A stretch of DNA of 64,000 nt from Tupaia tana (taxonomy: Eukaryota > Chordata > Mammalia > Scandentia > Tupaiidae), in assembly GCA_026018925.1 (NCBI GenBank), contig JAKSZU010000006.1:192335449-192399448 (forward strand). Direction: 5' to 3'. Within the stretch, counting starts at the first letter, position 1. Each line of letters opens with the position of its first letter. The notes under the pieces were generated by a model. It saw nothing but the letters and a program-made list of their open reading frames with translations. It did no database searches and had not been told where the DNA came from. A program made the translations under genes and the position numbers. Below, one piece after another: positions 34,777 through 46,645 of this stretch.

Positions 34777-35635
34777 GAAAGCCCAATATAAACAAGGAAG
34801 TCAACAAGAAAAAAGGAAGGAAAAGTAAGAAATTTGAAACCTCCAGCACATACTTCTTTAGCAATTACTAAACACCTAAGAAACTCAACTGATTAGCAAA
34901 AACTGCATACTAAAGGACTATTTACTTCAGTTCCTATTACCCATGACATAATTTCTGACTTCCAATAAAAAAGTACAAGTACGGCAAAGAGCAAAAAACA
35001 ACACAGTCCAAACAAAGCATAATTATAATTTGATTTAGATATATCACAAATGTTGAAATTATGAGGCAAGGAATTAAAAATAAAAAACTGTGGTTAATTT
35101 TTCCAATGAAAAGGTAGACAACATAAAAGTACAAAATGGTAATGCTAGCAGAGAGAAGGAAACTCTAAGAATCAAAAGGAAATGATGCAAGTCAAGAACA
35201 ACAGTAACAAAATTGAGGAATCCCTTCAATGTGATAATCACTAAAACTGACAAGAAAAATGAGAGAATCAATGAACTTGAACTTAAGTCATAAGATATTT
35301 CCCAAATTAAAATGCAAAGAGAAAAAAAAAATTAAAGCCAAAATTGAGCAGAACATCCAAGCACTAGGGAACAGTTTCAAATGTTGTAACATGTAGTTAA
35401 AAACAAGAAGAAAAAGATAAAAAGAATGGAGTATAAGGTCTATTGAAAGTTATAAGGACCCAGAATTTTCCAAAGTTGGCAACAGGCATCAAATCAGAGG
35501 TCCTGGAAGTTATAAAAACACCAATCAGAATAAATACCAAAAAATCTACACCTACCCATATCGTATAAATACTGAAGAAACCAAGGAGACAAAAACCATG
35601 CATGCAAAAGAAAGTATAATAAAACTCTTAAACTG

Positions 35636-35895
35636 AGACCAGTAGATGGCTACATTGCTGGACTCCCATTTGGTCAACCATGGTTCAAGTCCTAGACCCT
35701 GTGGCTTAAAACTCACACAGGGCATTAGTGCACGCGTGCCCAAAATCCTGAGAAAAGAATGGAGGAGAAGGGACTGCGGTGTGGCCATAACCCTTGGGGG
35801 GTGATCTCTTGCTTTCTGTCTCTCTGCCTCTCTCTGTCTCTTTGGTGAGCACAGGTGCCCTATAGCAAAAATTTTTCTCTTTAAAAAAAAGAAAG
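35636..35895 (+). mobile_element. Family A-like SINE inside old LINE-1
   Basis: The head is gagaccagtagatggc, shortened in the A-box region, and the B box is tggttcaagtcctag. The body is typical, and the copy ends in an A-rich tail. Confidence 0.88.
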
Positions 35896-36065
35896 AAAAT
35901 AAAATGTAAATACCGAAAGAGAAAAATCATCAACCTAGAATTATGTATCATATGAAAATATTCTTCAAAAGTAAAAGAGGTTTAATGACTTTCTCAGATA
36001 AACATAAACAAAAAGAATTCACCATATCTGACCTTTTAGTAAGAAATGTCAAAAGAACTTCGGAG

Positions 36066-36330
36066 AGGGGACCAACAGTTAGCGTAATGGCTATGTCGCT
36101 GGACTCCCACGTAGTCGACTGCGGTTCGAGTCCCGGACCCGGTGGCTTGGACTCACACCGGGCGCATGTGCGTGCGTGCCCAAGATCCCGAGAGGAGAAT
36201 GGAGGAGAAGGGATTGCGGCGTGGCCATCCCCCCTGGGGGGTGATTTCCTGCTTTCTGTCTCTCTGTCTCTCTCTGTCTGTCTGGCGAGCGCACGCGCCC
36301 TATAGCAAAAACCTCTCCAAAAAAAAAAAA
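36066..36330 (+). mobile_element. Family A SINE (subfamily beta), young
   Basis: A well-preserved copy with ggggaccaacagttagcg, a perfect B box GGTTCGAGTCC and an A tail. A 13-bp perfect duplication, aagaacttcggag, lies at 36053-36065 and 36331-36343, inside old LINE-1 sequence. The 180-residue minus-strand frame across it is mostly SINE sequence. Confidence 0.96.
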
Positions 36331-36804
36331 AAGAACTTCGGAGGAAGAAGATAATATAAGTCAGACACTCAGCTTCACATAAAGTAAAATGCATTAAAGA
36401 AGGAATAAATGAACATAAAAGTACTTTTTTTCCATTTCTTATTCTTAATTGAGCCAAAAGATAAGTTTTTGAAAATAATAATACTGTCAAAGTATTGGGT
36501 AATTAAACCTATGGATAAATTAAATTAATACAACAAATAGAAATACTCTGTTAAAGAACCTGCAGTATATGTGAAACGGAGTGTTATATGAAGGTAGACA
36601 AACCCACCATGCAAGCATCATTACTTCAATAAACCTTCAGAACAACGTGTCTCCAGATCCTTTTTACGATGACAAAAAAAAAGAAAAATTAAATTTTAAT
36701 GCTTAATCCAACTCCATTTGGGTTATTTGCATCTAAAATTATTTTTACTGAAACACTGCTCCATGGATTATTTATAAGAACTGAATAGGATGTTTTTATT
36801 GTTT

Positions 36805-37059
36805 TTTTAAAAAATTTTGCAACAGGGAGCACATGCTCACTGGAAAGAGAAATAGAGAGAGAGTGGGGGGAGAGAGAAGAGAAGCCAGAAAGTATCCCCA
36901 CCATGGGGCATTGTCATACTGCAATCCTTTCTCTTCCATTTCCTCCCCCTTTCAGGGCTTGAGCATGCACATGCATGTCCCAGGCATGTTTTACAAGGTG
37001 CTGGATCTGGACTCAAACCACATAATCGGCGATGTGGCATCCAGCAATGGGCTCCCCTG
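36805..37059 (-). mobile_element. Family A-like SINE, minus strand, old
   Basis: The reversed layout runs from gcaacagggagcacatgc through an agaaatagagagagag tract and ccccaccatggggc to ctggactcaaaccac and gcaatgggctcccc. Confidence 0.82.
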
Positions 37060-37184
37060 AAAATCTTTTTTAATAAACAACTTACTACTACTGTAACCCA
37101 TCCAACATCTTATCTCAGAGAAAAAGTCAAATATTTTATTATCCTCATGATTTGTTTTTCATTTTCTAATCTTACCATCAACTC

Positions 37185-37625
37185 AGACATAATCTCCTAT
37201 TTTTCACCTTGTTCCCTCTGCTCCAGCTCTTCTGGCTTCCTGGATGTTCTTCTTACATCCCAAGAAATCTCCTTTCTAAGGTCTTTGCTTTAACTGTTCT
37301 CTCTATGTAGGGTTATCTTCTAGACATGCACTTAACTAATTTCCACCCATTCTGCCTTAGTCAGTCCTCATTTTACTCAATGATACCTTCTGGCTCACTT
37401 TATTAGTACATTTGTCTTCCTTAGCCCGTTCTACAATTTTAATTTTCCCCATACTACTTTTTACCATTCTCAGAATATATAATTTACTTATTTATTCATC
37501 TAAATAAAATGGGGAAGCCACATGTAGGTAGAAATCTTTACTTCTTTTGTTTAGCGATATATTTCAAAGATCTAAAGCAATGCCTCACATCTAGTAGGTA
37601 CTTAAATATAAGGTGAATTAATGAT
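37185..37625 (+). mobile_element. LINE L2 3' part
   Basis: Sense L2 blocks: ccttgttccctctgctcc, aaggtctttgctttaac, ctgttctctctatg, cctcattttactcaatg, ttatttattcatctaa, aagcaatgcctcacatc and tagtaggtacttaaata. This is the usual order of the L2 3' region. Frames are long gone. Confidence 0.75.
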
Positions 37626-38314
37626 AAATACATGAGCACATTTAAATGTCTGATACATCCTAACTATCCACCTAATCTCTTAATTGCTATGCAATTTCTT
37701 GCTTGACTTTGCCATCTCTTTGGTTCAAGCATATAGTTGAACACACCTGGCTCTTTTCTGGGGTCCTACTCTTCTCTCTCTCTTTCTTCTGTGCTCTTTT
37801 TCCATATATAATGCTACTGCATTTCCTGTGATTGCTTCTTCTGATTTTCTTCTTTGTACTCAACTCACTTTCCTCACACTTGGCAAATATTTATTGCATG
37901 TCTACTATGTACCAGGTATGCTGATAGATTTTAGACATTCAAAAGAACTATAAAACAGAACCTAAGCTAATAATTGCTTTGTTATGTTTTCTCCCACATG
38001 TCAATGTGGCTAAATATGCATTTGTGCTCTTATTTGAAAAATTAATAAAGTTTTTTATACAACATGCCCCAGGTCCAGGGTGAAACATGTGTCATTGTCA
38101 TTGGTCAAGAAAATAGAGTAGGCATGTTGAACAACAAAGGAAAGAAGGAAAGGTTAAGACAACTCTACCATGAATTATTATACAAATAAGAGTTCAGGGC
38201 TCTGCCATTAAAAAGATAGAAGGACAGGGTCATTTCAGAGTGTAAAGGAAGTTAGTCTTTGAGTAAAGGAGAGTACAGACATTATAAATATATAGAACAT
38301 GGATTATTTTAATT
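37626..38314. other. Unassigned sequence, possibly more L2
   Basis: ttggcaaatatttattgc and ctactatgtaccagg at 37880-37918 resemble the common ancient repeat at 2460. Otherwise nothing is recognised. Confidence 0.4.
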
Positions 38315-38333
38315 AAGGATACAATATATTTTT

Positions 38334-38601
38334 GGGAACCAGCAGTTAGCATAATGGCTATGTCGCTGGACTCCCACGTAGTCGACCGCAGTTCGCGTCT
38401 CGGACCCGGTGGCTTACAACTCACGCCGGGCGCGTGTGTGTGCGTGCCCAAGATCCCGAGAGGAGAATGGAGGAGAAGGGATTGCGGCGTGACCATCCCC
38501 CCTGGGGGGTGATTTCTCGCTTTCTGTCTCTATGTCTCTCTCTGTCTGTCTGGCGAGCGCACGCGCCCTATAGCAAAAAACTTCTCCAAAAAAAAAAAAA
38601 A
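38334..38601 (+). mobile_element. Family A SINE (subfamily alpha), young
   Basis: A complete copy with gggaaccagcagttagc, GGTTCGCGTCT-type B box (agttcgcgtctcgg), GGCTTACAACTCACGCC and GTGACCATCC. A perfect 19-bp duplication, aaggatacaatatattttt, lies at 38315-38333 and 38602-38620. It is the sister of the copy at 6353 by shared changes. Confidence 0.97.
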
Positions 38602-38620
38602 AAGGATACAATATATTTTT

Positions 38621-39391
38621 AATGAAACTACTATCCAAAAGAAATTGTAAAATACAAATATTTTATATATTTGAAATTGTTAAATTATCAAAACATTTTT
38701 AAGTTATTCTGTTTTATTCTTTCCTTTGGAAACAATGTTTTCAGACAGCATTTTTTTAACTGCAGAAATTTCCAATTCTCAATAGCTGTCATAATGCCAA
38801 GTGAAGAAGTTATTCATCCATGAAAGCTTCCTTTGTTAAAATACAGATCGCATTATTTATACAATCTGAATGTTTAATGAATGCATACACATTCAAATGT
38901 CAATGCAGATAAACTAAAATAACATTTCTATCACAGAAGAAAAGCTTTTCAACAAAGAATAAGACTTTTTTTTTAAGGTGAAGAAGTTAAAGGATGAATC
39001 CTAATTTTTTTTAAGTAAAAGACAGAGCAGTGTATAAAGCTTCCTTAATAGTTATTTTAAATACAATGTGAAACATTCTCTTTGAGCAATCAATGGTATA
39101 GGCATTTCATTTTATAGTTCAGAGAATTAAAATACACATTTTTATCCCATATTGTGAAAAAATATAGTAAAAATCAATATTATTATACATATAATAATTG
39201 CAATTTAAGAATATTGCCTATGCAATCCAAACTGGTGAGCTATAATGACAAGAGCTCTCATCAATAGAACACTAGAGTGAATGGCCATTCCTTGAAGAAT
39301 TAGACCATAACAAAAGGTTCAGTAAAGTTACTTTTTCAACTATATATGAAATTTTTCCCAAATAAAATAATATGCCCTGATTTTTTACTTC
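38621..39391. other. Unassigned AT-rich sequence
   Basis: No gene or recognisable repeat. Confidence 0.5.
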
Positions 39392-39409
39392 AAGATATTT
39401 ACTCCTTTA

Positions 39410-39674
39410 TGGGACCAGGAGTTAGCGTAATGGCTATGTTGTTGAACCCCCACGTAGTCGACAGCAGTTTGAGTCCTGGACCCAGTGGCTTAAACTCATG
39501 CCCGGCGCGTGTGTGTAGTGCATGCCCAAAATCCCAAGAGAAGAATGGAGGAGAAGGGATTGTGGCGTGGCCAACCCTCCTGGGGGGTGATTTCTTGCTT
39601 TCTATCTCTCTGTCTCTCTCTGTCTTTCTGGCGAGTGCATGCACCCTATAGCAAAAACCTCTCAAAAAAAAAAA
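39410..39674 (+). mobile_element. Family A SINE (subfamily beta)
   Basis: The copy has gggaccaggagttagcg, B box agtttgagtcctgg and GGCTTAAACTCATGCC. The 18-bp flanks aagatatttactccttta / aagatatttattctttta at 39392-39409 and 39675-39692 form the target duplication with two mismatches. Confidence 0.95.
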
Positions 39675-39692
39675 AAGATATTTATTCTTTTA

Positions 39693-40559
39693 CAGGTCAC
39701 ATGAGAAGCTGTAACAGAGAAAACCAGATTCTATCAATTCTGTACCCAAAAAAAAGCCTTTTTGTTGAACTATTCTCAAAAGATTCTACAAATAGCATGA
39801 GGTCACATGGAAGGAGATGGAGAATCATTGTTTTCATAAATCCTTTCTAGCAAGTTACTCCATTTGTAGACAAAGCATATCTGAAAAAACAATGTGATTT
39901 CTGCATTATTGAGAACTTAAATGATAAAACATTTTCCTCCATGGCCTGTTCTAAATGTTCTATCTGCACTTATGAATTTCAATTTGAAGTTAATATAGCC
40001 ATTTTTTCAGATGCACAGGAGAGCAACCTAAATTAAAATGACATAGAAGTAAAAAATAATTTATTGACTCAAATAACTAAAAATTCTAAGGTCAATTCTG
40101 GGTCTGAGGGCTTAAGTAATGCTGCAAGGTGTTATCTGTTATAAGCACTTGTCAATTTTTTGTCCTAGTTGATTTAATTCAGGGGAAAAAGTGGCCTGAC
40201 ATGACACAAGAAAGTCATGACCTATTTATCCAAATTTCAAGACCCAATATAGTTTACAAAGTCAAATCTCAATGAGAAGTCAGAATCACCTGGAGAAAAA
40301 CAATACACCATAAAACTTTGTCCATTCTTTCTCCAAAGGAATCTTCAGCCACTTACCAGAAAGAACTAGACTTAGCTCAAAACTATTTAATCTTTGATGA
40401 TCAAAATTTCACTTTCATCTATCAGTACATCTCCTTGTTAAATAAAGAATAAAACCAGTTCTTCCTTGAAGAACAGAAGAGTTTAGAGATGCTATCAAAG
40501 ACCTAAGAGATTAAAGTACAATATCTCCTATCATATCACAGTTTAATTCTCCTATTACT
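39693..40559. other. Unassigned sequence
   Basis: No gene or recognisable repeat. The right edge may already be LINE-1. Confidence 0.45.
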
Positions 40560-40818
40560 ACTGTGCAGAGGAGTGATATATCTACAGACTACAACAAGTT
40601 TAAAAATTCAAATTGACATTTATAAAATATTCCATTCAACAACAGGAAATACATTTTTTTTCAAGTTAACATGAAAAAATCACAAATAAGCGATACCTTG
40701 AACCACGGAAAAAATATCAAAAAATTTAAAATAATAGAATAGACACAATGTTCTCAAATCACAATGTGACAGAAGATAGTTCAAAAAAATTCCAAATATG
40801 TGCAGATTAAAAGGTACG

Positions 40819-41095
40819 CTAAGGCTGGTCCATGTCCTGGTTGTTACACTAGCTGGATCCCATATGACCGACCACAGAGTTCAAAACCTGGCCTCAGCAG
40901 CTTGGAAAACATCCTGGGCATGTTTCAGCATGCGCCTCAAATCCTGAGATGAGAGAGAAATAACCAGAAGGGATTGCAGCATGACCATGCTCTGTCAGTG
41001 CAGGAAATGGGGATGGCAAGTTTTCTCCCTCTCCTTTTTCTCTGGCAAGCACACATGTCCTCTGGCAAAATTGAAAACAACACACACACACGCAT
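40819..41095 (+). mobile_element. Family A-like SINE, old
   Basis: The head is aaggctggtccatgtcctgg and B box gagttcaaaacctgg. The body has aagggattgcagcatgacc, and the tail is a CA run. It interrupts the ancient LINE-1. Confidence 0.78.
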
Positions 41096-41244
41096 CCTAT
41101 AAATTAAAAAAAAAATCTGAAAATAAATTAACAACATATTTCAAACTAAATAAAAATACAACTTAGCAATATCTGTGGAATAAAAATTGTACTTAGAGGG
41201 TATTAAAAGTATGTATTAAGAAGAAGAAATATCATGACCCAATT

Positions 41245-41455
41245 GTGTACACTGGACATTGCTGTTCTGTAGGCTGAAGCCACAAGGAAGACTACAGTTT
41301 AATTCTCAGATCATCCTAAAAGAAGATAAGTGTGGTGGTGCATGATTATATTCCCCAACAACTCAGGAGACTAATTCTGACATACTAAACCTTGACTAAA
41401 ACAAGACACAAACACACAAACACACACACACACACACACACACAGAGGAAAAGTA
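41245..41455 (+). mobile_element. Possible composite SINE with a 7SL-like part
   Basis: The left part (attgctgttctgtaggctg, aatgtgagg-like decay, tttaattctcag) resembles a family B head. The right part, gtgtggtggtgcatg followed by ttccccaacaactcagg and agact, can be aligned to the 7SL-derived block shared by Alu-type SINEs. A (CA)n tail closes it. Single diverged copy; weak evidence. Confidence 0.4.
41404..41445. repeat. (CA)n microsatellite
   Basis: CA run of about 20 units with AA interruptions at the left. Confidence 0.95.
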
Positions 41456-42539
41456 AAGAAGAGATATTTAAATTCAGTCTTCTAAACTTCTACCTTAGGA
41501 CAATAGAGAAAGAGAAGTAATTTAATCCCTAAATGAGCAAAAACAATAAGAAGAAGACAGAAATCAATGAAATAAAAATAATTCAATACAAAAATTAAAA
41601 ATATCAAATGCTGGTTTTTTAAAATGGTCAATAATATTGATAAATATCCAGCAAGACTAATCACAAAAAAAGAGAAAGTCAAAAATGCCCAAAAATCTTA
41701 TCCTAATAATTTAAAAAAAAAATACACAGAACTCTATGTCCACATACCTGGTAATTTAGATTAAATGTATCAATTATTTGAACCACCTAAGCACTCAGAA
41801 GGAGAAACAGATAATTGTATAAACTGTATCCATTAAAGAAATTGAATAATTAATAACCCTCAATAAAAGAAAGTACAGGTCCAGGCAGCATCACCTTTTA
41901 ATTCGACCAAATATTTAAGAAAGAAATAATATTGGCTCTATAGACTATTTTCATAAAATAAAAATGGAACATTTCCTAATTTTCTCACCAAGACCATCGT
42001 TACTCTAACACCAAAACTAGAGAACACATTGTAAGAAGGAAAAATTAGAGAATAATAACTCTTATGAACAGAAATGCAAAAGTACTCAATAAAATATTGA
42101 CAAATTTAATCCAATAATGTATAAAGTATTATGAACCACAACCAAATGGAATCTATTCCTTGTGTGAAAAACTAATTCAACATTCAAAAATACTGAATCT
42201 ATCATATCAACAAACTAAGAAAAAATGACATATCATTTGAAGCAGAAAAAGCATGCAAAAGAAATTCAACACCTACTTACGAAGAAACTTCTAAACTTAG
42301 AAACAGGCAAATGTTTCCTCTCTCAGCATTCCTATTCAATGTTTTAGCTACAGCAATAAGACAAGATGTAAACATCATATAGATTGATTAACAAAAATGT
42401 TTTTGCTCACAGCATGATTATATAGAAATTCTCAAATTTCAGAAATTAATAAGCAAGTATACAAAGGTTGCAGGATTCACAAAAATATATTGTATTCACC
42501 TAAATTATCAATAAAAAATTTAAATTTAATGTCTTTAAA

Positions 42540-42768
42540 ATGCAACTGCTAAGGCAGTAACACAATGCTCTGCAAAGCTGACCCACATGGAAAGTTTTCA
42601 GATTTGTTCCAGAGATCTCTCTGAACACATAGGCATGTGCATGCCCATGACCCAAGACTGGCTAAAACCAAGGGTGGGTTGCAGCACCAACCTGTTGGAG
42701 GTACTTGTCATTCTTTCTGTCTTTATTTCTCTCACATATAAAAGACAGAAATAAATTTCAAAAAAAAT
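42540..42768 (+). mobile_element. Family B SINE
   Basis: The head has aactgctaaggcagtaac, atgctctgcaaagctg, acccacatgg and a decayed B box cagatttgttcc. The body has gcatgtgcatgcccatg, acccaagactggc and cctgttggaggtact, then a pyrimidine tract and an AATAAAT tail. It lies inside the ancient LINE-1. Confidence 0.8.
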
Positions 42769-43539
42769 AAATAACCCGCAATTTAAATTACACCAGAAAC
42801 TTAAATACTTACGTAAGAACTACTAAAATATGTATAGAATCTCTATGTAAAAAAATCTGTAAATCTCTGATGCACAAGATCAAAGAAGATCTAAACAAAT
42901 GAAGAAACACCCTATATGCTTAAATTAGAATATTAAATATTGTTAAATTTTTGGTTCTTCCCAAATGATCTATTAATTGATTAGAAGACCCCTGAAAATC
43001 TCAGGAAATTATTTTGTAGAGAATGACAAACTAATTTCAAAGATTACATGAAAGACTAAAAAACTAGAATAATTCTCAAAATACTGAGAATTTTGGAAGA
43101 CACACAAAAAAATTTCACTTACTATAAAGCTATAGTGATCAAGATAGTAGTATGATATTTACAGAATAAACACATAGATCAATGAAAAAAATTGAAACCC
43201 CCAATGCTCCCATACAAATATATATAATTCATCTTTAAAAAAGGAGTTAAGGCAATTCAAAGGAGAAAGGATGGTCTTTGCAACAAATGGTGCTAGCAAT
43301 AAAACATTTTGTATGCATAAAGTTAAAAAAAAAGAAAAAAACTGAATGCAGACTTTGTACCTTAAAAAACATTACCTCAAAATTGGTCAACAACCTACAT
43401 GTAAAATCTAAAACTATAACATTTCTAGGAGAAATCAGTGTGACCTTTGGTTCAGTATAAGTGATTAGATAAAGCACCAAATCCAAAACGGATGAAACAA
43501 AAAACTGATAAATGGGATATTTTTAAAATAAAAATTTGT

Positions 43540-43770
43540 CTCAGACCAGCAGTTGGCTTTGTCGCTGGACTCCCATGTAGTCGACCGTGGTTTGAGTCCC
43601 AGACCTGGTGGCTTAAACTGACTCCGGGTGCATGGTCATCCCCCCTGGGGGTTGATTTCTCACTTTCTGTCTCTCTGTCTCTCTCTGTCTTTCTGGTAAG
43701 TGCATGTACCCGATAGCAAAAACTTCTCCAAAAAATAAAAAAATAAATAATAGTAATAAATTAATAAAAT
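43540..43770 (+). mobile_element. Family A SINE (subfamily beta) with internal deletions
   Basis: The head lacks the A-box region (agaccagcagttggc joined to tttgtcgctggactcc), and the body loses about 70 bp between ctccgggtgcatgg and tcatccccc. The B box is ggtttgagtccc. A 14-bp perfect duplication, aaataaaaatttgt, flanks it at 43526-43539 and 43771-43784, in LINE-1 sequence. Confidence 0.92.
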
Positions 43771-44084
43771 AAATAAAAATTTGTTTTATGAAAGACATTA
43801 TTAAAACATAAAAAGACATGCCACATAGTAGGGGAAAATATTTGCAGTACATATCTAATAAAGAACTGTGTCCAAAATATACAAGCATTAGAACTCAACA
43901 ATGAAAAATCAAACAATATAATTTTGGGGTATGCAATAAAAGGGTAAAATGTCTAAAAGGACAAATCAGGAAACAAGATACACAGATGGCAAATAATTAT
44001 ATAAAAATATCATTTTTCTAATTGCCAGAGTATATGTTCATTTACCACAAAGAGCGAGTGAAAGGAGGATGGAACTAGGATTCA

Positions 44085-44306
44085 AGTATAGAGTGAGAGT
44101 GAGAGAGATCACGCCCCCTCACCACCACCAATGGAGAAAGTTATGCCACAGTCCTTTTTTTCTATTTCACCATCATCCTTTAGGGATTTGGGGTTTGCAT
44201 GCACACATGCCTGGCATATTTTTCAAGCTGCTAAGGCTGGAGTTTGAACCACATTAAGCCAGGTGATATCTAGCTCCCCTAATCACTAAACTACAGAGCT
44301 GGCCCC
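44085..44306 (-). mobile_element. Family A-like SINE, minus strand, old
   Basis: agtgagagagatcacgcc, atgccacagtccttttt, ttgcatgcacacatgcc, gagtttgaaccac, then gagctggcccc in reverse order of the SINE. It interrupts the ancient LINE-1. Confidence 0.8.
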
Positions 44307-46043
44307 ATATGGAAGGATTCTTAATGTCATTTCTAATTAAAAAGTTGCAAATACTAAAACCACAGTGAAATAATACTACACTTCTGAGAATGGTTAAATA
44401 ACTTCAATACAAATTTGGGCCAGAATATGGAGCAACAGGAATTCTAACTCTCTTAATTTCAACTTTGGTGGACATGCATAATTGTACAAATGCTATGAAA
44501 GACTGTTTATAGTTTCTTACAAAACTAAACATAGTCCTATAGTGCAATCTAATAACTGCATTATATTTCTAGTTTTTTACTCAGCTAATTTGAAAACGTG
44601 TAGTCTACACAAAAAGCTTTATGTAAATGTTGATATTTACACTAGCTTTATACATAATTTCATATTCTAGAAGTGACAAAAGTATCTTTCAATAGATGAA
44701 TTATAAATAAATGTGGTATAGCCACACAATGGAATATCAATGACCAACAAAAATAAATGTGCTTTGAAGTCACTTAACTACTTGGATAAATTATAAATGC
44801 ACACTGACAAATCGAAGAAGCAAGTCTAAAATGCCTAAAAGTTGTATGAATCTTATTAAATGAAGGCCTGGAAAAAAAAAAAAAAGCAAAACTACAGCAA
44901 CGGTAAAAGAACTAGTATTTTCCAGGAGTTTATAGGAAAGTTAAGAGGGTTAAATAGTGAAACATGTAGAAATTTTTAGTGTAGTAAAAATATTTTGTAT
45001 GATAATATAATTATGGATACATGGATACATGACATTACATATTTGTGGAAACATGTATAACATAGGCAAATTTCTAAAAAAAATAATTTAGAAGTGGAGG
45101 ATTCAAGAATGAAATGTAGAATATGACAAAATTATGTAACAGAATCACAAATACATGAAACAATCTTCATAAATGGCATAAGGTGAAAAGGTGTTGTAAA
45201 GATAGAGTATGAAAGACTGAAGACAAAAAAATTACATAGGCACTTTACTGTATTTAATAAAGCTGTTACCTATGGGTTAATAGTTATATTACTGCTGTCT
45301 ATATATAGGGAAATTGAGTAATTAAGGAAATGAATAGCAGATAACAGGAGCTAGGTTTCTCACTACTGAATTGGAAGTTTACATATTATCAAGAGTCTAG
45401 AATGACCTATGCAATAATGGATTACGGATGGAGACACCAGTATGAGTCCATGTTTAGTCTGATATGGATTGTTGCATATAAAGATATTCATGGATACACA
45501 TATATACAAATATCAGTAGACACACATGTATTCCCATGCTCTGTAAACTCAAAGATCTAGAAGCAACTATACCTGAGGGCAATGAACACAGCTAGCACTT
45601 AAATCTTGGTTGCCAACAGCATTCTTCAGTAAAAGGAATCAGAGTTCCTTGTGAAGCCAGGTGAAACTAGAACTAGGGTCAGAAATATACGAGATGATCC
45701 TGAAACAAATTGTACTGCCAGAGTGTGTTGAAAAAAAAAAAAAATGATGATGGTGATGTATCAGACACAGGAGCCAACTCAAAGAGCTATCAAGGTCAAA
45801 GCTGGAATGATATGAGTAAATGAACTAAGTAAAGGAGTATGGAACTAGGGTTCAAGTATAATATAATATGCATCAGTTTTTATTCATATAAATGATTGAT
45901 TGGATCAATAAATAAGCAGAAAAAAATGGATAAATTTCCAGTGCAGAGTTCCAAATACTTTATGTAAATATTCCACTCTCAAGGAGGTAGGACATAACTC
46001 CCCACCCTTTAAGTTTGTGCTAAGTAACTATTTTTTCCCCCAA

Positions 46044-46046
<3 letters not shown>

Positions 46047-46110
<64 letters not shown>

Positions 46111-46112
46111 GT
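46047..46112. repeat. (GT)n microsatellite
   Basis: GT run with one ATGTAT interruption, lying inside the ancient LINE-1 3' UTR. Confidence 0.97.
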
Positions 46113-46645
46113 TGTTAAACTTGAGAACCTGGTGAGGTAGATTTAGTCTGATTTCACCAGTCTAAGAGTTTACCCTTTTCTCCCCCTTGCCATATTGCCA
46201 TATGGATAATATGTTCCCTGAATATAATGTGATGACAATGGCACTTAAACTCTTTCATCTTCCTACCAAGAACATATGACCCTAGCATAATCATGAGAAA
46301 AACATTAAAAAAAAGAAATAAAGAAAAGACATTCTACAAAATACCCACCCACTATTCATTGAAACTATCCAGGTCATTAAAGGAAGAAAAGAAGGAAGGA
46401 GGGTTGGATAGAAAGAGAGATAAAGAGGGAGGGAAGAAAATTTGAGAAATAAACAGTCAAGAGCCTAAGGAAACATAACAGATGGGCCTAATGTGGACAG
46501 GATACAGGAACAGCAAATGTACAGTAGGTAAAAAGTAAGATACTAATGATAGGGAAAATTGGACGTGAGGCTAATGTAACTCTTCCATTTTTCAGTAAAT
46601 ATATTTTTAAATAACATTCACTACAAAATAAAATTTTAAAAAATA

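Larger units (their letters stand above)
34791..36540 (+). mobile_element. Old LINE-1, ORF1 region
   Basis: The blocks follow the order of old LINE-1 ORF1: gaattttccaaagttggc, atcagaataaataccaa, tctacacctacccatat, then after a SINE attatgtatcatatg, aaatattcttcaaaag, tctcagataaacataaac and aaagaattcaccatatc. Downstream agtcagacactcag and aggaataaatgaac match the segment after ORF1. Frames are closed. Two SINEs are inserted in it. Confidence 0.78.
40560..46645 (+). mobile_element. Ancient LINE-1 from late endonuclease to 3' end, with insertions
   Basis: ORF2 blocks appear in order: tattccattcaacaacag, gcaatatctgtggaata, agacagaaatcaatg, gctggttttttaaaatgg, ccagcaagactaatc, then reverse transcriptase sequence (aatggaatctattcc, cctattcaatgtttt), ttaaggcaattcaaagg, gtgttcaaaatataca-like text, and ggtatagccacacaatgg near 44715. 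The 3' UTR follows (agagtctagaatgacc, ataactccccacccttt, catgagaaaaacatt, acattctacaaaatacc) and ends in an A-rich tail near 46640. Frames are closed throughout and at least five foreign insertions are present. Confidence 0.85.

Noticed and set aside
36066-36145. Possible tRNA gene at SINE heads
   Set aside because: A and B boxes are present, but the acceptor stem does not close and the same head is attached to a long SINE body and A tail at many sites.
35948-36490. The longest minus-strand frame near the middle of the window (180 residues)
   Set aside because: Its core is the reverse reading of a young family A SINE with a clear target duplication; the same peptide pieces recur at every other copy.
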